From positions 2,604,001 to 2,668,000 of the forward strand of contig CP073691.1 in NCBI GenBank assembly GCA_018228685.1: a DNA stretch of 64,000 nt, in the 5' to 3' direction. This DNA comes from Clostridiaceae bacterium Marseille-Q4149 (GTDB taxonomy: Bacteria; Bacillota; Clostridia; Oscillospirales; Oscillospiraceae). Positions 36,429-45,165 of this stretch are shown piece after piece (position 1 is the first letter of the stretch; every line of letters starts with the position of its first letter). The notes beneath the pieces were generated by a model. That model saw nothing but the letters and a program-made list of their open reading frames with translations. It ran no database searches and was not told the DNA's origin. A program made the translations under genes and the position numbers.

Positions 36429-36531
36429 TTACACAATAACTCCATATAATTACCGGAATCAGACAAAGCCGAAAAAAGAAAGAAGATTAGGAACCGTAAT
36501 AATTCTATTCAAATTTTCTTCCTGATTCACT

Positions 36532-37596
36532 TTACTCTGCATGTACGGTCACCTCACTTTCCTTTTTTTTAGGCATAAACCAATAAAATATAACACAAAA
36601 TGCTAAAGTAAACACAACACCAAAAACATTTTGACTCACTCTAAGACTAACCGCTCCTTGTAGTCCATATGTCTCTGCAGCAATGGCTAAAGCACCAAAT
36701 GTGTTAAATACTGCCTGCCAGCCATATTGTGCTGAAAATCCTACACCGATTCCACCAAGAATTCCTATATATGCATAGATTGACGAAGGAAGCAGAAAAT
36801 ATAATACTGTAAAACATATAACACCTGCAATATTTCCGACAATCCTTTTACGGACTCTGTAGTGCATATCTTCCATAGACGGCAAAATCACGGACATGGC
36901 CGCAATACCAGCCCACATTGCACGTGGCATATTACAAAGTTCTGCAATACAAAGGACAATCGGTACGCATAAAATCTGACATATCTGCCATTTTGTTCTG
37001 GAAGAAGTGATATCAAATTCTTGTATCAGATCTTTCAGATTTATTTTATAAGTTCTGTTTTTATGATTTCGATAAAATACGAAGCAGGTAAGTGCTGCAC
37101 CTAAAGCCATTCCGACTAATCGCATCTGATAGCTTTTTCCCGTAACATCATAACCATATAGCAACAGATACCCAAGAACCAATGTAGATTGATTAAACAT
37201 GAATGGATTATGGCATCCGAACAGAATCAACACAGCCAGTGCCGCAATATTTAACAGCATTCCCAATACCGGTGAAAACTGATTTGCTAAATGCGGACAT
37301 ACAGTCATAATTACAAAGAACAAAGCCAAAAGCATCGTAGATTGTCCGGTGTGGATCCCCAGATCCGCATTTCTAAACACCATGAGACATAATAAGACTA
37401 CTACACCTACAATGCTGTTCTCATTTCCAAATAGGATGCTGAAAATACTAACAAAGAAAAAACAAAATGCCATTGTAGCAGCTATCTTCACCAGATATAC
37501 CCACATATGATATATTTTTTCTTTTTGTGTTTCACTCTTTTTCAACAGGTTTTTAGAACCTGCCTGATTTAACTGCAACTCCTGATAAAATGTCAT
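36532..37596 (-). CDS. FUSC-family (aromatic acid exporter-like) membrane protein
   Basis: 354 residues with two sets of about five membrane helices separated by a basic cytoplasmic segment (FYRNHKNRTYKINLKDLIQEF, about residues 190-215). The repeat MPRAMWAGIAAMSVILPSMEDMHYRVRKRIVGNIAG is the typical FUSC second half. Relatives include fusaric acid and aromatic-carboxylate exporters. As the last gene of a PLD-RR-HK-FUSC unit it may export an amphipathic acid. With a bile salt hydrolase nearby, export of a bile acid or fatty acid is a reasonable guess, but this is inference only. Confidence 0.82.
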   Translation of the reverse strand: MTFYQELQLNQAGSKNLLKKSETQKEKIYHMWVYLVKIAATMAFCFFFVSIFSILFGNENSIVGVVVLLCLMVFRNADLGIHTGQSTMLLALFFVIMTVCPHLANQFSPVLGMLLNIAALAVLILFGCHNPFMFNQSTLVLGYLLLYGYDVTGKSYQMRLVGMALGAALTCFVFYRNHKNRTYKINLKDLIQEFDITSSRTKWQICQILCVPIVLCIAELCNMPRAMWAGIAAMSVILPSMEDMHYRVRKRIVGNIAGVICFTVLYFLLPSSIYAYIGILGGIGVGFSAQYGWQAVFNTFGALAIAAETYGLQGAVSLRVSQNVFGVVFTLAFCVIFYWFMPKKKESEVTVHAE

Positions 37597-37629
37597 ATAA
37601 ATCCTCCCATCTTCTAATTTATCTTTAAA

Positions 37630-38673
37630 CTATATAATCTCATCTTTCTGCTTTGGCAGCTCTATAACAAATCTGCATCCACCATATTCACGGTTTTCTG
37701 CTTTGATTGTTCCTCCGGCACTATCTACAATCCGTTTTACAAGTGCAAGACCTAGGCCATTTCCTTCTGCTTTATGAGATCCATCTACCTGATAGAACTT
37801 GTCAAATATTCTGGATTTTACATCATCCTCTATTCCTGGTCCTTCATCTTCCAGAATGAACTTAACAGAATCCTGTTCTTGTTTCAGAAACATCGTAATT
37901 GTCCCCTTTGAAGGGCTGAACTTAATCGCATTATCCAAAAGATTTATCCAGATATGCATAAAAAGTCCTTCATTCCCAGTATATTTAACTTCCTCCAATT
38001 CTACCTGAAAACCAATTTCTTTTTCTGTCCATTTTGTTTCCAATGAAAGAAATGCCTGGCGGATCTGTTCATCCAGACGATATTCTGTTTTTTTCATTGG
38101 TATATTCTGATTCTCTAACTTGGATAACAGCAAAATATTACCAACCAATCCGGAAAGTCTTTGGGTGTTAAATAAGATTTTTTCTACATATTCCTCTTGA
38201 TCCGGAGACAGTTCTTCTCCCTGAAGCAGCATTGTATATCCTTCAATGGCATTAATCGGGGTCTTAAACTCATGAGAAACATTAGATACAAAATCCATCT
38301 GCAGCACCTCTGTTGCACGAAGTTCTTTTGTCATAACGTTAAAACTTTGATAAGATTCTCCAACTTCTGCTATACGGCTGTTCGTTTCCAAATGCTGTTC
38401 AAAATCTCCCTGAGAAACTTCCTTCATTGCTTTACTAAGTCTGGTAATTGGTTCCAGTAACTTTGCATTGATAAAGGAAGTGATCAGCCCTGCAATCAAT
38501 GTATTGAAAATCAAAAGCCAGCCAAGCACAGGTATGCTGCCCGGCAGATTAAAAAAATGATTCAAAAAAGCAAATAATAAAGCAGATATGACTGTTGAAA
38601 ATACAAGTGCCAGCCAGATTGCACCAGTCAGACAGGATCGGATCCGCAATCCTTTTTCTTTCTTTTGTTCCAT
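37630..38673 (-). CDS. Sensor histidine kinase (OmpR-type partner)
   Basis: 347 residues. Two membrane helices (about 14-37 and 45-65) with only a few residues between them leave almost no extracellular domain, as in intramembrane-sensing kinases of the BceS/VanS-like type. HAMP follows. The H-box is FVSNVSHEFKTPINAIEGY, the N-box LLDNAIKFS, and the G-boxes DEGPGIEDD and GNGLGLALVK. All catalytic motifs are intact. Its ATG overlaps the regulator stop by one base (TAATG). It likely senses membrane stress or an amphipathic ligand. Confidence 0.92.
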   Translation of the reverse strand: MEQKKEKGLRIRSCLTGAIWLALVFSTVISALLFAFLNHFFNLPGSIPVLGWLLIFNTLIAGLITSFINAKLLEPITRLSKAMKEVSQGDFEQHLETNSRIAEVGESYQSFNVMTKELRATEVLQMDFVSNVSHEFKTPINAIEGYTMLLQGEELSPDQEEYVEKILFNTQRLSGLVGNILLLSKLENQNIPMKKTEYRLDEQIRQAFLSLETKWTEKEIGFQVELEEVKYTGNEGLFMHIWINLLDNAIKFSPSKGTITMFLKQEQDSVKFILEDEGPGIEDDVKSRIFDKFYQVDGSHKAEGNGLGLALVKRIVDSAGGTIKAENREYGGCRFVIELPKQKDEII

Positions 38674-39344
38674 TATTTTTTCACCACCTTGTATCCAATT
38701 CCACGCATTGTTACGATTTCAAAATCAGGGTTATTTTTAAAACGCTCTCTGATTCTTCCTATATGTACCTCTATCGTATGTGGGTCTGCCTCCGTCTCGT
38801 ATCCCCATACTTCATCCATCAACTGTTGTTTTGTAAATGTTCTGCCTGGCGAAGCTGCAAGCTTATATAAAAGCAGGAATTCTTTTTTAGGCAAAACAAG
38901 ACTTTCCTTATCAGTTGTAACCGTCATTGCATCATAATCAAACTCTGTTGAACCGATCACAATTTTGTGTTCATTCAGTATCTGTGCACGGCGAAGCAGT
39001 GCTCCGACTCTTAAAACCATTTCATTCACATTTACCGGTTTTACCATATAATCGTCACTTCCCGAAAGAAATCCCTGGCGCATATCATCAAAGGAACCTT
39101 TCGCAGTGATCATAAGCACTGGTATCTGATATCCTGCTGAACGAAGTTCTGACACCAGTTCATAGCCATCCATAACCGGCATCATAATATCAGAAATGAT
39201 CAGATCAATATATTCCTTATCCAATACTTCTAATGCCTGTGCTCCATCCGATGCACTTTTGACTTGATATCCATTCTTCTCAAGCACTTTTTGGAATAGC
39301 TGGCTTAATTCTTTATCATCTTCTACAATCAATATTTGAAACAC
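38673..39344 (-). CDS. OmpR-family response regulator
   Basis: 223 residues from a GTG start at 39344 with GGAGGAAGG upstream; an ATG at 39383 would overlap the preceding gene and lacks a good site. The receiver domain has VEDDKELS and the phosphoacceptor in DLIISDIMMPVMDG. The winged-helix DNA-binding domain ends in TIEVHIGRIRERFKNNPDFEIVTMRGIGYKV. It is coupled to the downstream kinase. A pair of 11-bp direct repeats at 40842-40863, upstream of the operon, is a candidate binding site. Confidence 0.93.
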   Translation of the reverse strand: MFQILIVEDDKELSQLFQKVLEKNGYQVKSASDGAQALEVLDKEYIDLIISDIMMPVMDGYELVSELRSAGYQIPVLMITAKGSFDDMRQGFLSGSDDYMVKPVNVNEMVLRVGALLRRAQILNEHKIVIGSTEFDYDAMTVTTDKESLVLPKKEFLLLYKLAASPGRTFTKQQLMDEVWGYETEADPHTIEVHIGRIRERFKNNPDFEIVTMRGIGYKVVKK

Positions 39345-39361
39345 GTTTTCCTTCCTCCTTA

Positions 39362-40795
39362 TTAAAACAGATACCTTGCCCATCCAAGCAGATGCTGTAC
39401 CAAAAATATTATTCTCTGACGTTTCTTTGTTAGTTCGATTGGCTCTACATGATATGGATCACGATAGGTTCCATCTTCCAATACCTGGCGGGACACTCTT
39501 TCATATTCCATCATGCCCTCTTCCAACTGTTTATTAATATCTTTACTGCGAATTACAAGCATCAGTTCCGTATCCAGATATGCACTTCTCATGTCCATAT
39601 TAAAGGAACCGATTACAGACAGATCATCGTCAATCAGAATACTTTTTCCGTGGTATGAATAACCGCCTTCATATTCCCAAATATTAATTCCTGTACTTAA
39701 GATTCTATTTCTGTTTTTCGCATAATCGGCAGCCCCAAATGGATTCCCATTATTCGCAACTGAATTTGTCATGATAGAAAAATCTGAAACGTTCTCTGCA
39801 ATCTCCTCCCATGTATTATACATCATATCATTACAGATAATATATGGCGTGTGGATCTTCACACGATTTTTTGCATTTTTCATCAATTCTCCCAACTGAT
39901 ACCACACTACTGGTTCTTTGGAACCTGTGTGAATAGGATTTGACACTAATGCAATCTTTTCTGTCTCAAAAGTTTCGTCCGTGTAATCGGTATCGCAGAT
40001 TCTTTCCTTATTCTCTTCAAAATATTTCTGATAGCCGTTCTGCAGCTCTAAAACTGCGTTCTTTACAGATTTTCTATTTGCCAGTTTTTTATTGTCATGA
40101 AAATAACCACTGTCTTCTTGTTCCCATATCGTTTCAAAATACTCTAACAACTGGTTAACTGAATTTTCTTTCTCAGGTTCATCGCAAACCACTAACACGT
40201 CTCTGTCATAGTTCTTATGTCCCGGAAAATCACCCAGGAAATAATTGTGTGTATTTCTTCCCCCAAGAATATATCTCTTTCCATCTGCAATCAAATATTT
40301 ATCATGCATTCTACCCATCATCTTCCATGGTTTCAACGGATTGGCCTTATTATATAGTTTAATTTCAACATTCTCATGGGAAGATAATCCATAGAAATAC
40401 GGATTTCCTTCCATATCAATCCAGCTCTCCATTCCATCTACTAACAGACGAATATGTACACCTCTGTCTGCCGCATCATGCAGTGCTCCTAAGATCAATT
40501 TTCCACTTTCATCTGATCGAAATGCAAAAGTAGAAAGAATAATGTCTTCTTTTGCATTTCGGATCAAACGCACTCTTTGTAAAAGTGCTTCTGGATTTTT
40601 TTCTATGATCACTGCTCGTTCCATATTCTCGCTGCGTTCGTTCCACGAATCATTTTGTGTTTCTTTTTTGATGGTATTAGACACTTCCGGCTGTTTTTTA
40701 TATGCAATACAGATTCCAAATAATTCATAAAAAACCACACATAAAAAAATTGACAGTATAACAAGAAGGATTTTACATATTTTATACTTTTTCAT
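39362..40795 (-). CDS. Membrane-anchored phospholipase D-like protein (cardiolipin synthase family)
   Basis: 477 residues. One N-terminal membrane helix (about 8-32) is followed by two complete HKD motifs: MHDKYLIADGKRYILGG and YHGKSILIDDDLSVIGSFN (HxKxxxxD each). This is the bacterial PLD/cardiolipin-synthase catalytic pair. It differs from the other PLD gene (40993-42552), which has the classic multi-helix ClsA N-terminus, so the two are not recent duplicates. It is first gene of the unit PLD-RR-HK-FUSC and has its own promoter region. Confidence 0.88.
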   Translation of the reverse strand: MKKYKICKILLVILSIFLCVVFYELFGICIAYKKQPEVSNTIKKETQNDSWNERSENMERAVIIEKNPEALLQRVRLIRNAKEDIILSTFAFRSDESGKLILGALHDAADRGVHIRLLVDGMESWIDMEGNPYFYGLSSHENVEIKLYNKANPLKPWKMMGRMHDKYLIADGKRYILGGRNTHNYFLGDFPGHKNYDRDVLVVCDEPEKENSVNQLLEYFETIWEQEDSGYFHDNKKLANRKSVKNAVLELQNGYQKYFEENKERICDTDYTDETFETEKIALVSNPIHTGSKEPVVWYQLGELMKNAKNRVKIHTPYIICNDMMYNTWEEIAENVSDFSIMTNSVANNGNPFGAADYAKNRNRILSTGINIWEYEGGYSYHGKSILIDDDLSVIGSFNMDMRSAYLDTELMLVIRSKDINKQLEEGMMEYERVSRQVLEDGTYRDPYHVEPIELTKKRQRIIFLVQHLLGWARYLF

Positions 40796-40826
40796 TGTAC
40801 ATCACCTGATTCCTTTTTATTTCATA

Positions 40827-40863
40827 CTTATACAATACAAAGTCAATCTCAATTTAACCTCAA
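40827..40863 (-). promoter_or_regulatory. Promoter with 11-bp direct repeats upstream of the PLD-RR-HK-FUSC unit
   Basis: On the minus strand, TTGAGGTTAAA then TTGAGATTGAC (40863-40842) are two adjacent 11-mers, the spacing of OmpR-class operators. They are followed 9 bp later by the -10 TATAAG (40832-40827). No good -35 is present, as expected for an activator-dependent promoter. The obvious candidate activator is the regulator encoded in the same unit. Confidence 0.55.
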
Positions 40864-40926
40864 CAAGGTTTGTTTTTTTATCCATGCAAAATCTCCTTTG
40901 TACAACAGACTGTTAGATATAGCAAA

Positions 40927-40981
40927 AACGGCCTTTCAAAAACAGTTAACTTCTAAATCAACTGCTTTTTGAAAGGTCGTT
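40927..40981 (-). terminator. Terminator after the cardiolipin synthase gene
   Basis: Long stem CCTTTCAAAAAGCAGTT / AACTGTTTTTGAAAGG (minus strand, one mismatch) followed by CCGTTTTTGC. It separates the BSH-Cls unit from the PLD-RR-HK-FUSC unit. Confidence 0.75.
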
Positions 40982-40992
40982 TCATCAGATTC

Positions 40993-42552
40993 TTATAGCA
41001 ATCCAGCAAATAATCTCATAAATAATTGTCCCAGTCGCAAAAATGCACTTCGTCCGGTTTGATATTGGTCTGTCACATCACGACATTCTCCCATCGTTCT
41101 TATCAGATCATTTTTTATTTCCACAACTGCCTGACAATCTGCCATAAAACAGCCGTTTTCAAAATGGTGATATAAACTTCGATAATCCAGATTAATTGTT
41201 CCACAAGTTGCCATACAGTCATCTGCCACACTCATTTTTGCATGACAGAAACCAGGAGTCCACTCATAAACACGAACACCATGTTTAACTAATCCATGAT
41301 AAAAAGAACGAGTTATATTATAAATGAATTTTTTATCAGGGATACCAGGTGTGATAATTCTTACGTCTACCCCTCGCTTAGCAGCCAGACATAACGCATG
41401 CGTCATTTCATCTGTTATGATTAGATATGGAGTCATAAACCAACAATATTTTTCAGCTTTATTTATCATACTGATATAAACTTCTTCTCCTACTTGCTCA
41501 TTATCCATAGGGCTGTCTGCATAAGGTTGAACAAACCCAGTTTGCTGTGCCGCATAATCATAGTGGAAAAGGTATTTACTAAAATCAGAATCATTAGCAT
41601 CCTTATCACTTACTGCATTCCACATTTCCAAAAATGTCACCGTAAGCGACTGAACAGCATCTCCTTCTAAACGAATACCTGTATCTTTCCACTGTCCATA
41701 CGGGTGTGTGTAATTAAAATATTCGTTTGCTAGATTATATCCACCTGTAAATCCAACTTTTCCATCAATTACTGTTATTTTTCTGTGATCACGATTGTTC
41801 AAAAATAGATTTAAGCCTGGCACAAATGGATTGAATACACGACAATGAATTCCTATACTCTCCATCTTTTTTACAAAATCTGTGTTAATAAAGCCTATAG
41901 AACCCATATCATCGTAGAATACTCTAACTTCCACACCTGCTTTTACTCGCTCTTCCAGAACATCTTGAATCTTATGCCATGCTTCAGCGTCTTCTATCGC
42001 ATGATATTCCATAAAGATAAACTTTTGTGCTTTCTCCAAATCCTTAAGCTGTGCCTCTAATCCTTTCACTGCTTCATCAAAATACACAATATCCGTATTC
42101 TGATAGATTGGATACTGCGAATTTCTTTGTATGTAACTTGCTATATTTCCTGCTTTCGGAATTGTTTCTTTTATTCTGCTCAAACACTCCTGACTGTCCG
42201 GAAGCATTGGTAACAATTTGCTATCAATTTCTGCATATCGCTCACGCATTTTATGTGTGCCACCATTCAAACCAATCAACAAATACAGGCCTACACCCAT
42301 AATTGGGAAAATTAGAATTAAGATGACCCAAGGCATTTTCATAGAGGATGTCTTATTTGATGCGTACAATCCCAAAACCAAGATCCCACTCAAAATCTTT
42401 GTAAATAAATTTATGATTTCTGCATATTCATTCAAGCGTGTTACGATAGTAATAATAAAAATCACTTCCAGAAGAATGCAGATTATGGAAAAACACAGCC
42501 GTTTTACCCCATTTTTTGTTTTTGCTTTGCCCTCTAAAGTATCTTGTTTCAT
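40993..42552 (-). CDS. cls: Cardiolipin synthase
   Basis: 519 residues. Three N-terminal membrane segments (about 17-40, 45-62 and 74-95, including PWVILILIFPIMGVGLYLLI) are followed by two PLD domains with HKD motifs RDHRKITVIDGKVGFTGGYN and CHAKMSVADDCMATCGTIN. It condenses two phosphatidylglycerols into cardiolipin. Length and topology are typical of ClsA. It is preceded 45 bp upstream by the bile salt hydrolase gene on the same strand, which suggests co-transcription. Confidence 0.93.
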   Translation of the reverse strand: MKQDTLEGKAKTKNGVKRLCFSIICILLEVIFIITIVTRLNEYAEIINLFTKILSGILVLGLYASNKTSSMKMPWVILILIFPIMGVGLYLLIGLNGGTHKMRERYAEIDSKLLPMLPDSQECLSRIKETIPKAGNIASYIQRNSQYPIYQNTDIVYFDEAVKGLEAQLKDLEKAQKFIFMEYHAIEDAEAWHKIQDVLEERVKAGVEVRVFYDDMGSIGFINTDFVKKMESIGIHCRVFNPFVPGLNLFLNNRDHRKITVIDGKVGFTGGYNLANEYFNYTHPYGQWKDTGIRLEGDAVQSLTVTFLEMWNAVSDKDANDSDFSKYLFHYDYAAQQTGFVQPYADSPMDNEQVGEEVYISMINKAEKYCWFMTPYLIITDEMTHALCLAAKRGVDVRIITPGIPDKKFIYNITRSFYHGLVKHGVRVYEWTPGFCHAKMSVADDCMATCGTINLDYRSLYHHFENGCFMADCQAVVEIKNDLIRTMGECRDVTDQYQTGRSAFLRLGQLFMRLFAGLL

Positions 42553-42597
42553 ATATATTCCGCCTCTTCTTTCTACGTCAGCTCTATATTCAAAATA

Positions 42598-43575
42598 CTA
42601 TTTATTTTGATAGTTGATTCGTTCTCCTTGAATTAGTGGATAACAAATCATTTTATCACTATCCAGATTTTCTACATGCATATCTACTGCACTGATCTGA
42701 TGGTTTTCATAAGTATTGTAATAATAAATACCTTTTGTAACATTACAACACGACGTATACAATGTGATTTCATATTTTCCATCCGCTACTTCGCAACATC
42801 CTCGTTGCTGATCCACAGATCCAAGAATGTGAAAGAACTGACTAACACTTTCTTCCTCAGATTCACCTGAAATTGCATTTACCTTTGTAAAAGCCACACG
42901 CACAAAACGAGAAGAAGATGAAAGATCTCCCGGAAGACCTAAACCTCCCATACCTCTACTATATGCATTAAGAGCCAAATTTCCTCCAAAAGTGTTTTTG
43001 GGTTGCTTTGGGGATAAATACATATAATTATTTAATTGAAACATCTGCTGTGGAAATGGCGGATTATTCGTAAGCACTCCTACAGGATTATCGTAAATAT
43101 GTAGACTATCTGACATAGACTCTACAGTAATTGATTCATTTTCATCAGCGATAATCCAATGTAATTGTGCTAATGGCAATTGCTCACTGAAAGGAGTATT
43201 AACAATATTAATTTGATTAAGAAGCTTACGAACTTCTGCTAAAGAAGCACACTGACTTAAAATCCATGGAATAAATTCAAACTGTGCAATATTTTCAACA
43301 TCTGGTTGAACCTCGGAATAAACAGCATTTCCGACAAAATTCAGACCTGCCATTGCCACTCCTTTTTCATTCATCGCATCATAATGTAAAGGATAATCCT
43401 CTGCAACATGAGCCATTCCAATAATTGCATAATGATTTTTCATATCGCCAACATGACGGAAATGGAATGAATAGTTACGTGGTGTAATTACTATCTGATC
43501 ACCGTAAGAGAATTCATAATCGAGGGTTCGTCCAAAGTAAAAATCTTTTGTCTTATAGGTTGCTGCTGTACACAT
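42598..43575 (-). CDS. bsh: Bile salt hydrolase (choloylglycine hydrolase family)
   Basis: 325 residues, an Ntn hydrolase. After removal of Met1, Cys2 is the nucleophile (MCTAATYKTKDFYFGRTLDY). Arg16 and Asp19 match the conserved Arg18/Asp21. Asn79 (AMAGLNF), Asn170-171 (VLTNNPPF) and the arginine of SSSSRFVRVAF follow. The loop GMGGLGLPGDLSS is the bile-salt-hydrolase signature and separates it from most penicillin V acylases. No signal peptide is present, so it is cytosolic. It would deconjugate glycine/taurine bile salts, a classic gut-adaptation trait, here on a mobile element. AGGAGGAT lies upstream, with a plausible promoter at 43603-43631. Confidence 0.92.
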   Translation of the reverse strand: MCTAATYKTKDFYFGRTLDYEFSYGDQIVITPRNYSFHFRHVGDMKNHYAIIGMAHVAEDYPLHYDAMNEKGVAMAGLNFVGNAVYSEVQPDVENIAQFEFIPWILSQCASLAEVRKLLNQINIVNTPFSEQLPLAQLHWIIADENESITVESMSDSLHIYDNPVGVLTNNPPFPQQMFQLNNYMYLSPKQPKNTFGGNLALNAYSRGMGGLGLPGDLSSSSRFVRVAFTKVNAISGESEEESVSQFFHILGSVDQQRGCCEVADGKYEITLYTSCCNVTKGIYYYNTYENHQISAVDMHVENLDSDKMICYPLIQGERINYQNK

Positions 43576-43602
43576 GATTGTTTATCCTCCTAAATAATAT
43601 GA

Positions 43603-43631
43603 ACTATATCAATAAGTTTTTTGTTGAACAA
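43603..43631 (-). promoter_or_regulatory. Promoter for bsh-cls
   Basis: Minus strand: TTGTTC, 17-bp spacer, TATAGT, about 28 bp before the bsh start. Confidence 0.55.
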
Positions 43632-43710
43632 TAGTATATAAGGGTGTGTCTGATCTATCACATTTGCTCCAATCTACCTACTCTATCATAGCATAGTGCC
43701 TGTCCCATAT

Positions 43711-43926
43711 TTAGGACTGTGTGTTGTCAGGGACAAACTCCACGATATCGCCAATATTGCAGCCAAGGCAAATGCAGATTTTTCTCAGAGCTTCCATTGA
43801 CACGTCCTCGCCCTTTCGGAGTTTTGTCATGGCACTAGAAGACAGCCCGGACGCTTTGTGTAGATCTCCTTTGCTCATTTCCTTATCGACGAGCAGTTTC
43901 CACAATTTTTTGTAGCTTGCTTTCAT
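43711..43926 (-). CDS. Small XRE-family (Cro/CI-like) regulator
   Basis: 71 residues from the ATG at 43926, with GAGGTG 7 nt upstream. It is a single helix-turn-helix: MSKGDLHKASGLSSSAMTKLRKGEDVSMEALRKICICLGC. Such one-domain repressors are common in integrative elements and often sit beside transfer or excision genes. It lies between the AT-rich cargo and the IS, and its target is unknown. Confidence 0.88.
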   Translation of the reverse strand: MKASYKKLWKLLVDKEMSKGDLHKASGLSSSAMTKLRKGEDVSMEALRKICICLGCNIGDIVEFVPDNTQS

Positions 43927-44001
43927 GACTTTCACCTCAGCAAAGTATGTAAAATAAGCCTAACTTACATTATAGCACAAGAAGACCTGCTATTCAATAG
44001 A

Positions 44002-44028
44002 GTTTCGTAAACTTTGGGTGAATACGAC
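44002..44028. repeat. Left copy of the 27-bp direct repeat flanking the IS
   Basis: GTTTCGTAAACTTTGGG continuing to GAATACGAC. An exact copy lies at 45080-45106, directly beyond the other IS end. The repeat itself has weak dyad symmetry (TTCGTA...TACGA). Confidence 0.85.
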
Positions 44029-45079
44029 TGTAGGACTACAATACATCTTGGACAATTGAATAAAAAGGGTATGAGGAATAGGGCCTCATGTGTTAAAGTT
44101 AAACTACCACACAAAACTTTCCGAAAGGAGACCATATTCCTCATGAGTAAGAGTATAACACAGGACATGGCTTACAGACAATCCCTAATGAAGTACGCAG
44201 AAAAGTACGGCGTCAGCCGCGCCAGCCGGAAATACAACAAAAGCCGGTCGTACATCTACTTCTGGAAGCAGCGCTGGGACGGGAGTGTGGCGTCCCTGGC
44301 CTGCCAGTCCAGACGGCCTCACAGCCACCCCAACCAGCACACGGAGGCCGAGCTAAAGCTCATCCGCGATATGCGCCGCCGCAATCCGTCGCTGGGCATG
44401 ATCGAGCTGTGGCACCGTCTGCGGAAGCGCGGCTACACCCGTTGCCCGGAGAGTCTGTTCCGTGTCATGCGTAAAATGGGGTTGTTTCCTGCCGAAAAGC
44501 CGAAAAATACATACAAACCCAAGCCTTACGAGCAGATGACCCGTCCCGGAGAGCGCGTGCAGGTAGATGTGAAGGTCGTGCCGCGCAAGTGCATCGCGGA
44601 TCCGGAGCTTCGGCTGTTCCAGTACACCGCCATCGACGAGTTCACGCGCCTGCGCTTCCTCGCCGCCTATCCGGAGCAGTCCACCTATTCCTCGGCGGAC
44701 TTCCTGCGCAGGCTGCGAGCGTGGTACGCCCGCAGAGGCATAGAAGTGGAGTGTGTCCAGACGGACAACGGCTTCGAGTTCACCAACCGTTTCTCCAACA
44801 GCAAGCGCGATCTGCCCACACTGTTCGAGAAAACTGCCGCCGAGCTGGGCATCCGTCACAAGCTGATCCGGCCCCACACGCCGCGCCACAACGGCAAGGT
44901 GGAGCGCAGCCATCGTGAGGATCAGAAACGCTTCTATTCCTGCCATTCGTTCTATTCACTCAACGACTTTGCCAAGCAGCTTGCCGTCCATAACCGCCGC
45001 GCCAACAACTTGCCCATGAGACCCCTCCGCTGGCTCTCGCCTAATGAGTTCGCTGTCCAATATGTTTGACAAACCTACA
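44029..45079 (+). mobile_element. Insertion sequence with DDE transposase (1051 bp)
   Basis: The ends start TGTAGG and form imperfect inverted repeats: left TGTAGGACTACAATACATCT then TGGACA; right (minus strand) TGTAGGTTTGTCAAACATA then TTGGACA. One transposase gene is present. It is flanked by identical 27-bp direct repeats, far longer than the target duplications of most IS but known for IS1202-like elements. Joining the flanks across one repeat copy gives an open frame only to the right. Confidence 0.85.
44143..45069 (+). CDS. IS transposase (integrase-core DDE, IS481-like)
   Basis: 308 residues from the ATG after GAAAGGAG. An N-terminal HTH (YGVSRASRKYNKSRSYIYFW) is followed by a second HTH region (NPSLGMIELWHRLRKRGYTR) and the rve catalytic core. 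The acidic triad appears as Asp in VQVDVKVVP, Asp in VQTDNGFEFT and Glu in HNGKVERSHRED. It looks intact and active. GC-rich compared with the cargo on its left, so it arrived separately. Confidence 0.92.
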   Translation: MSKSITQDMAYRQSLMKYAEKYGVSRASRKYNKSRSYIYFWKQRWDGSVASLACQSRRPHSHPNQHTEAELKLIRDMRRRNPSLGMIELWHRLRKRGYTRCPESLFRVMRKMGLFPAEKPKNTYKPKPYEQMTRPGERVQVDVKVVPRKCIADPELRLFQYTAIDEFTRLRFLAAYPEQSTYSSADFLRRLRAWYARRGIEVECVQTDNGFEFTNRFSNSKRDLPTLFEKTAAELGIRHKLIRPHTPRHNGKVERSHREDQKRFYSCHSFYSLNDFAKQLAVHNRRANNLPMRPLRWLSPNEFAVQYV

Positions 45080-45106
45080 GTTTCGTAAACTTTGGGTGAA
45101 TACGAC
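45080..45106. repeat. Right copy of the 27-bp direct repeat flanking the IS
   Basis: Exact copy of 44002-44028. The frame reading EFRKLWVNTT through it continues as DLHETFNFFELDDIQLKGK to a stop near 45235, hinting at the end of a disrupted gene. Confidence 0.8.
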
Positions 45107-45165
45107 CGATTTGCACGAGACGTTCAATTTTTTCGAGTTGGATGATATACAGCTAAAGGGAAAGA

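Larger units (their letters stand above)
36429..43700. other. AT-rich cargo segment (bile salt hydrolase, PLD enzymes, TCS, FUSC)
   Basis: Six complete genes all on the minus strand with visibly lower GC than both flanks. The left edge cuts the NYN gene. The right edge lies near the small XRE gene. No terminal repeats or integrase belonging only to this segment were found. Confidence 0.65.

Noticed and set aside
42598-43575. Penicillin V acylase instead of bile salt hydrolase
   Set aside because: The loop GMGGLGLPGDLSS followed by SSRFVR is the bile-salt-hydrolase form; PVA activity cannot be excluded, but BSH is the better call.
44002-45106. XerC/XerD dif site in the 27-bp IS flank
   Set aside because: The repeat has short dyad arms, but the conserved XerD half (TTATGTTAAA-like) is not present.
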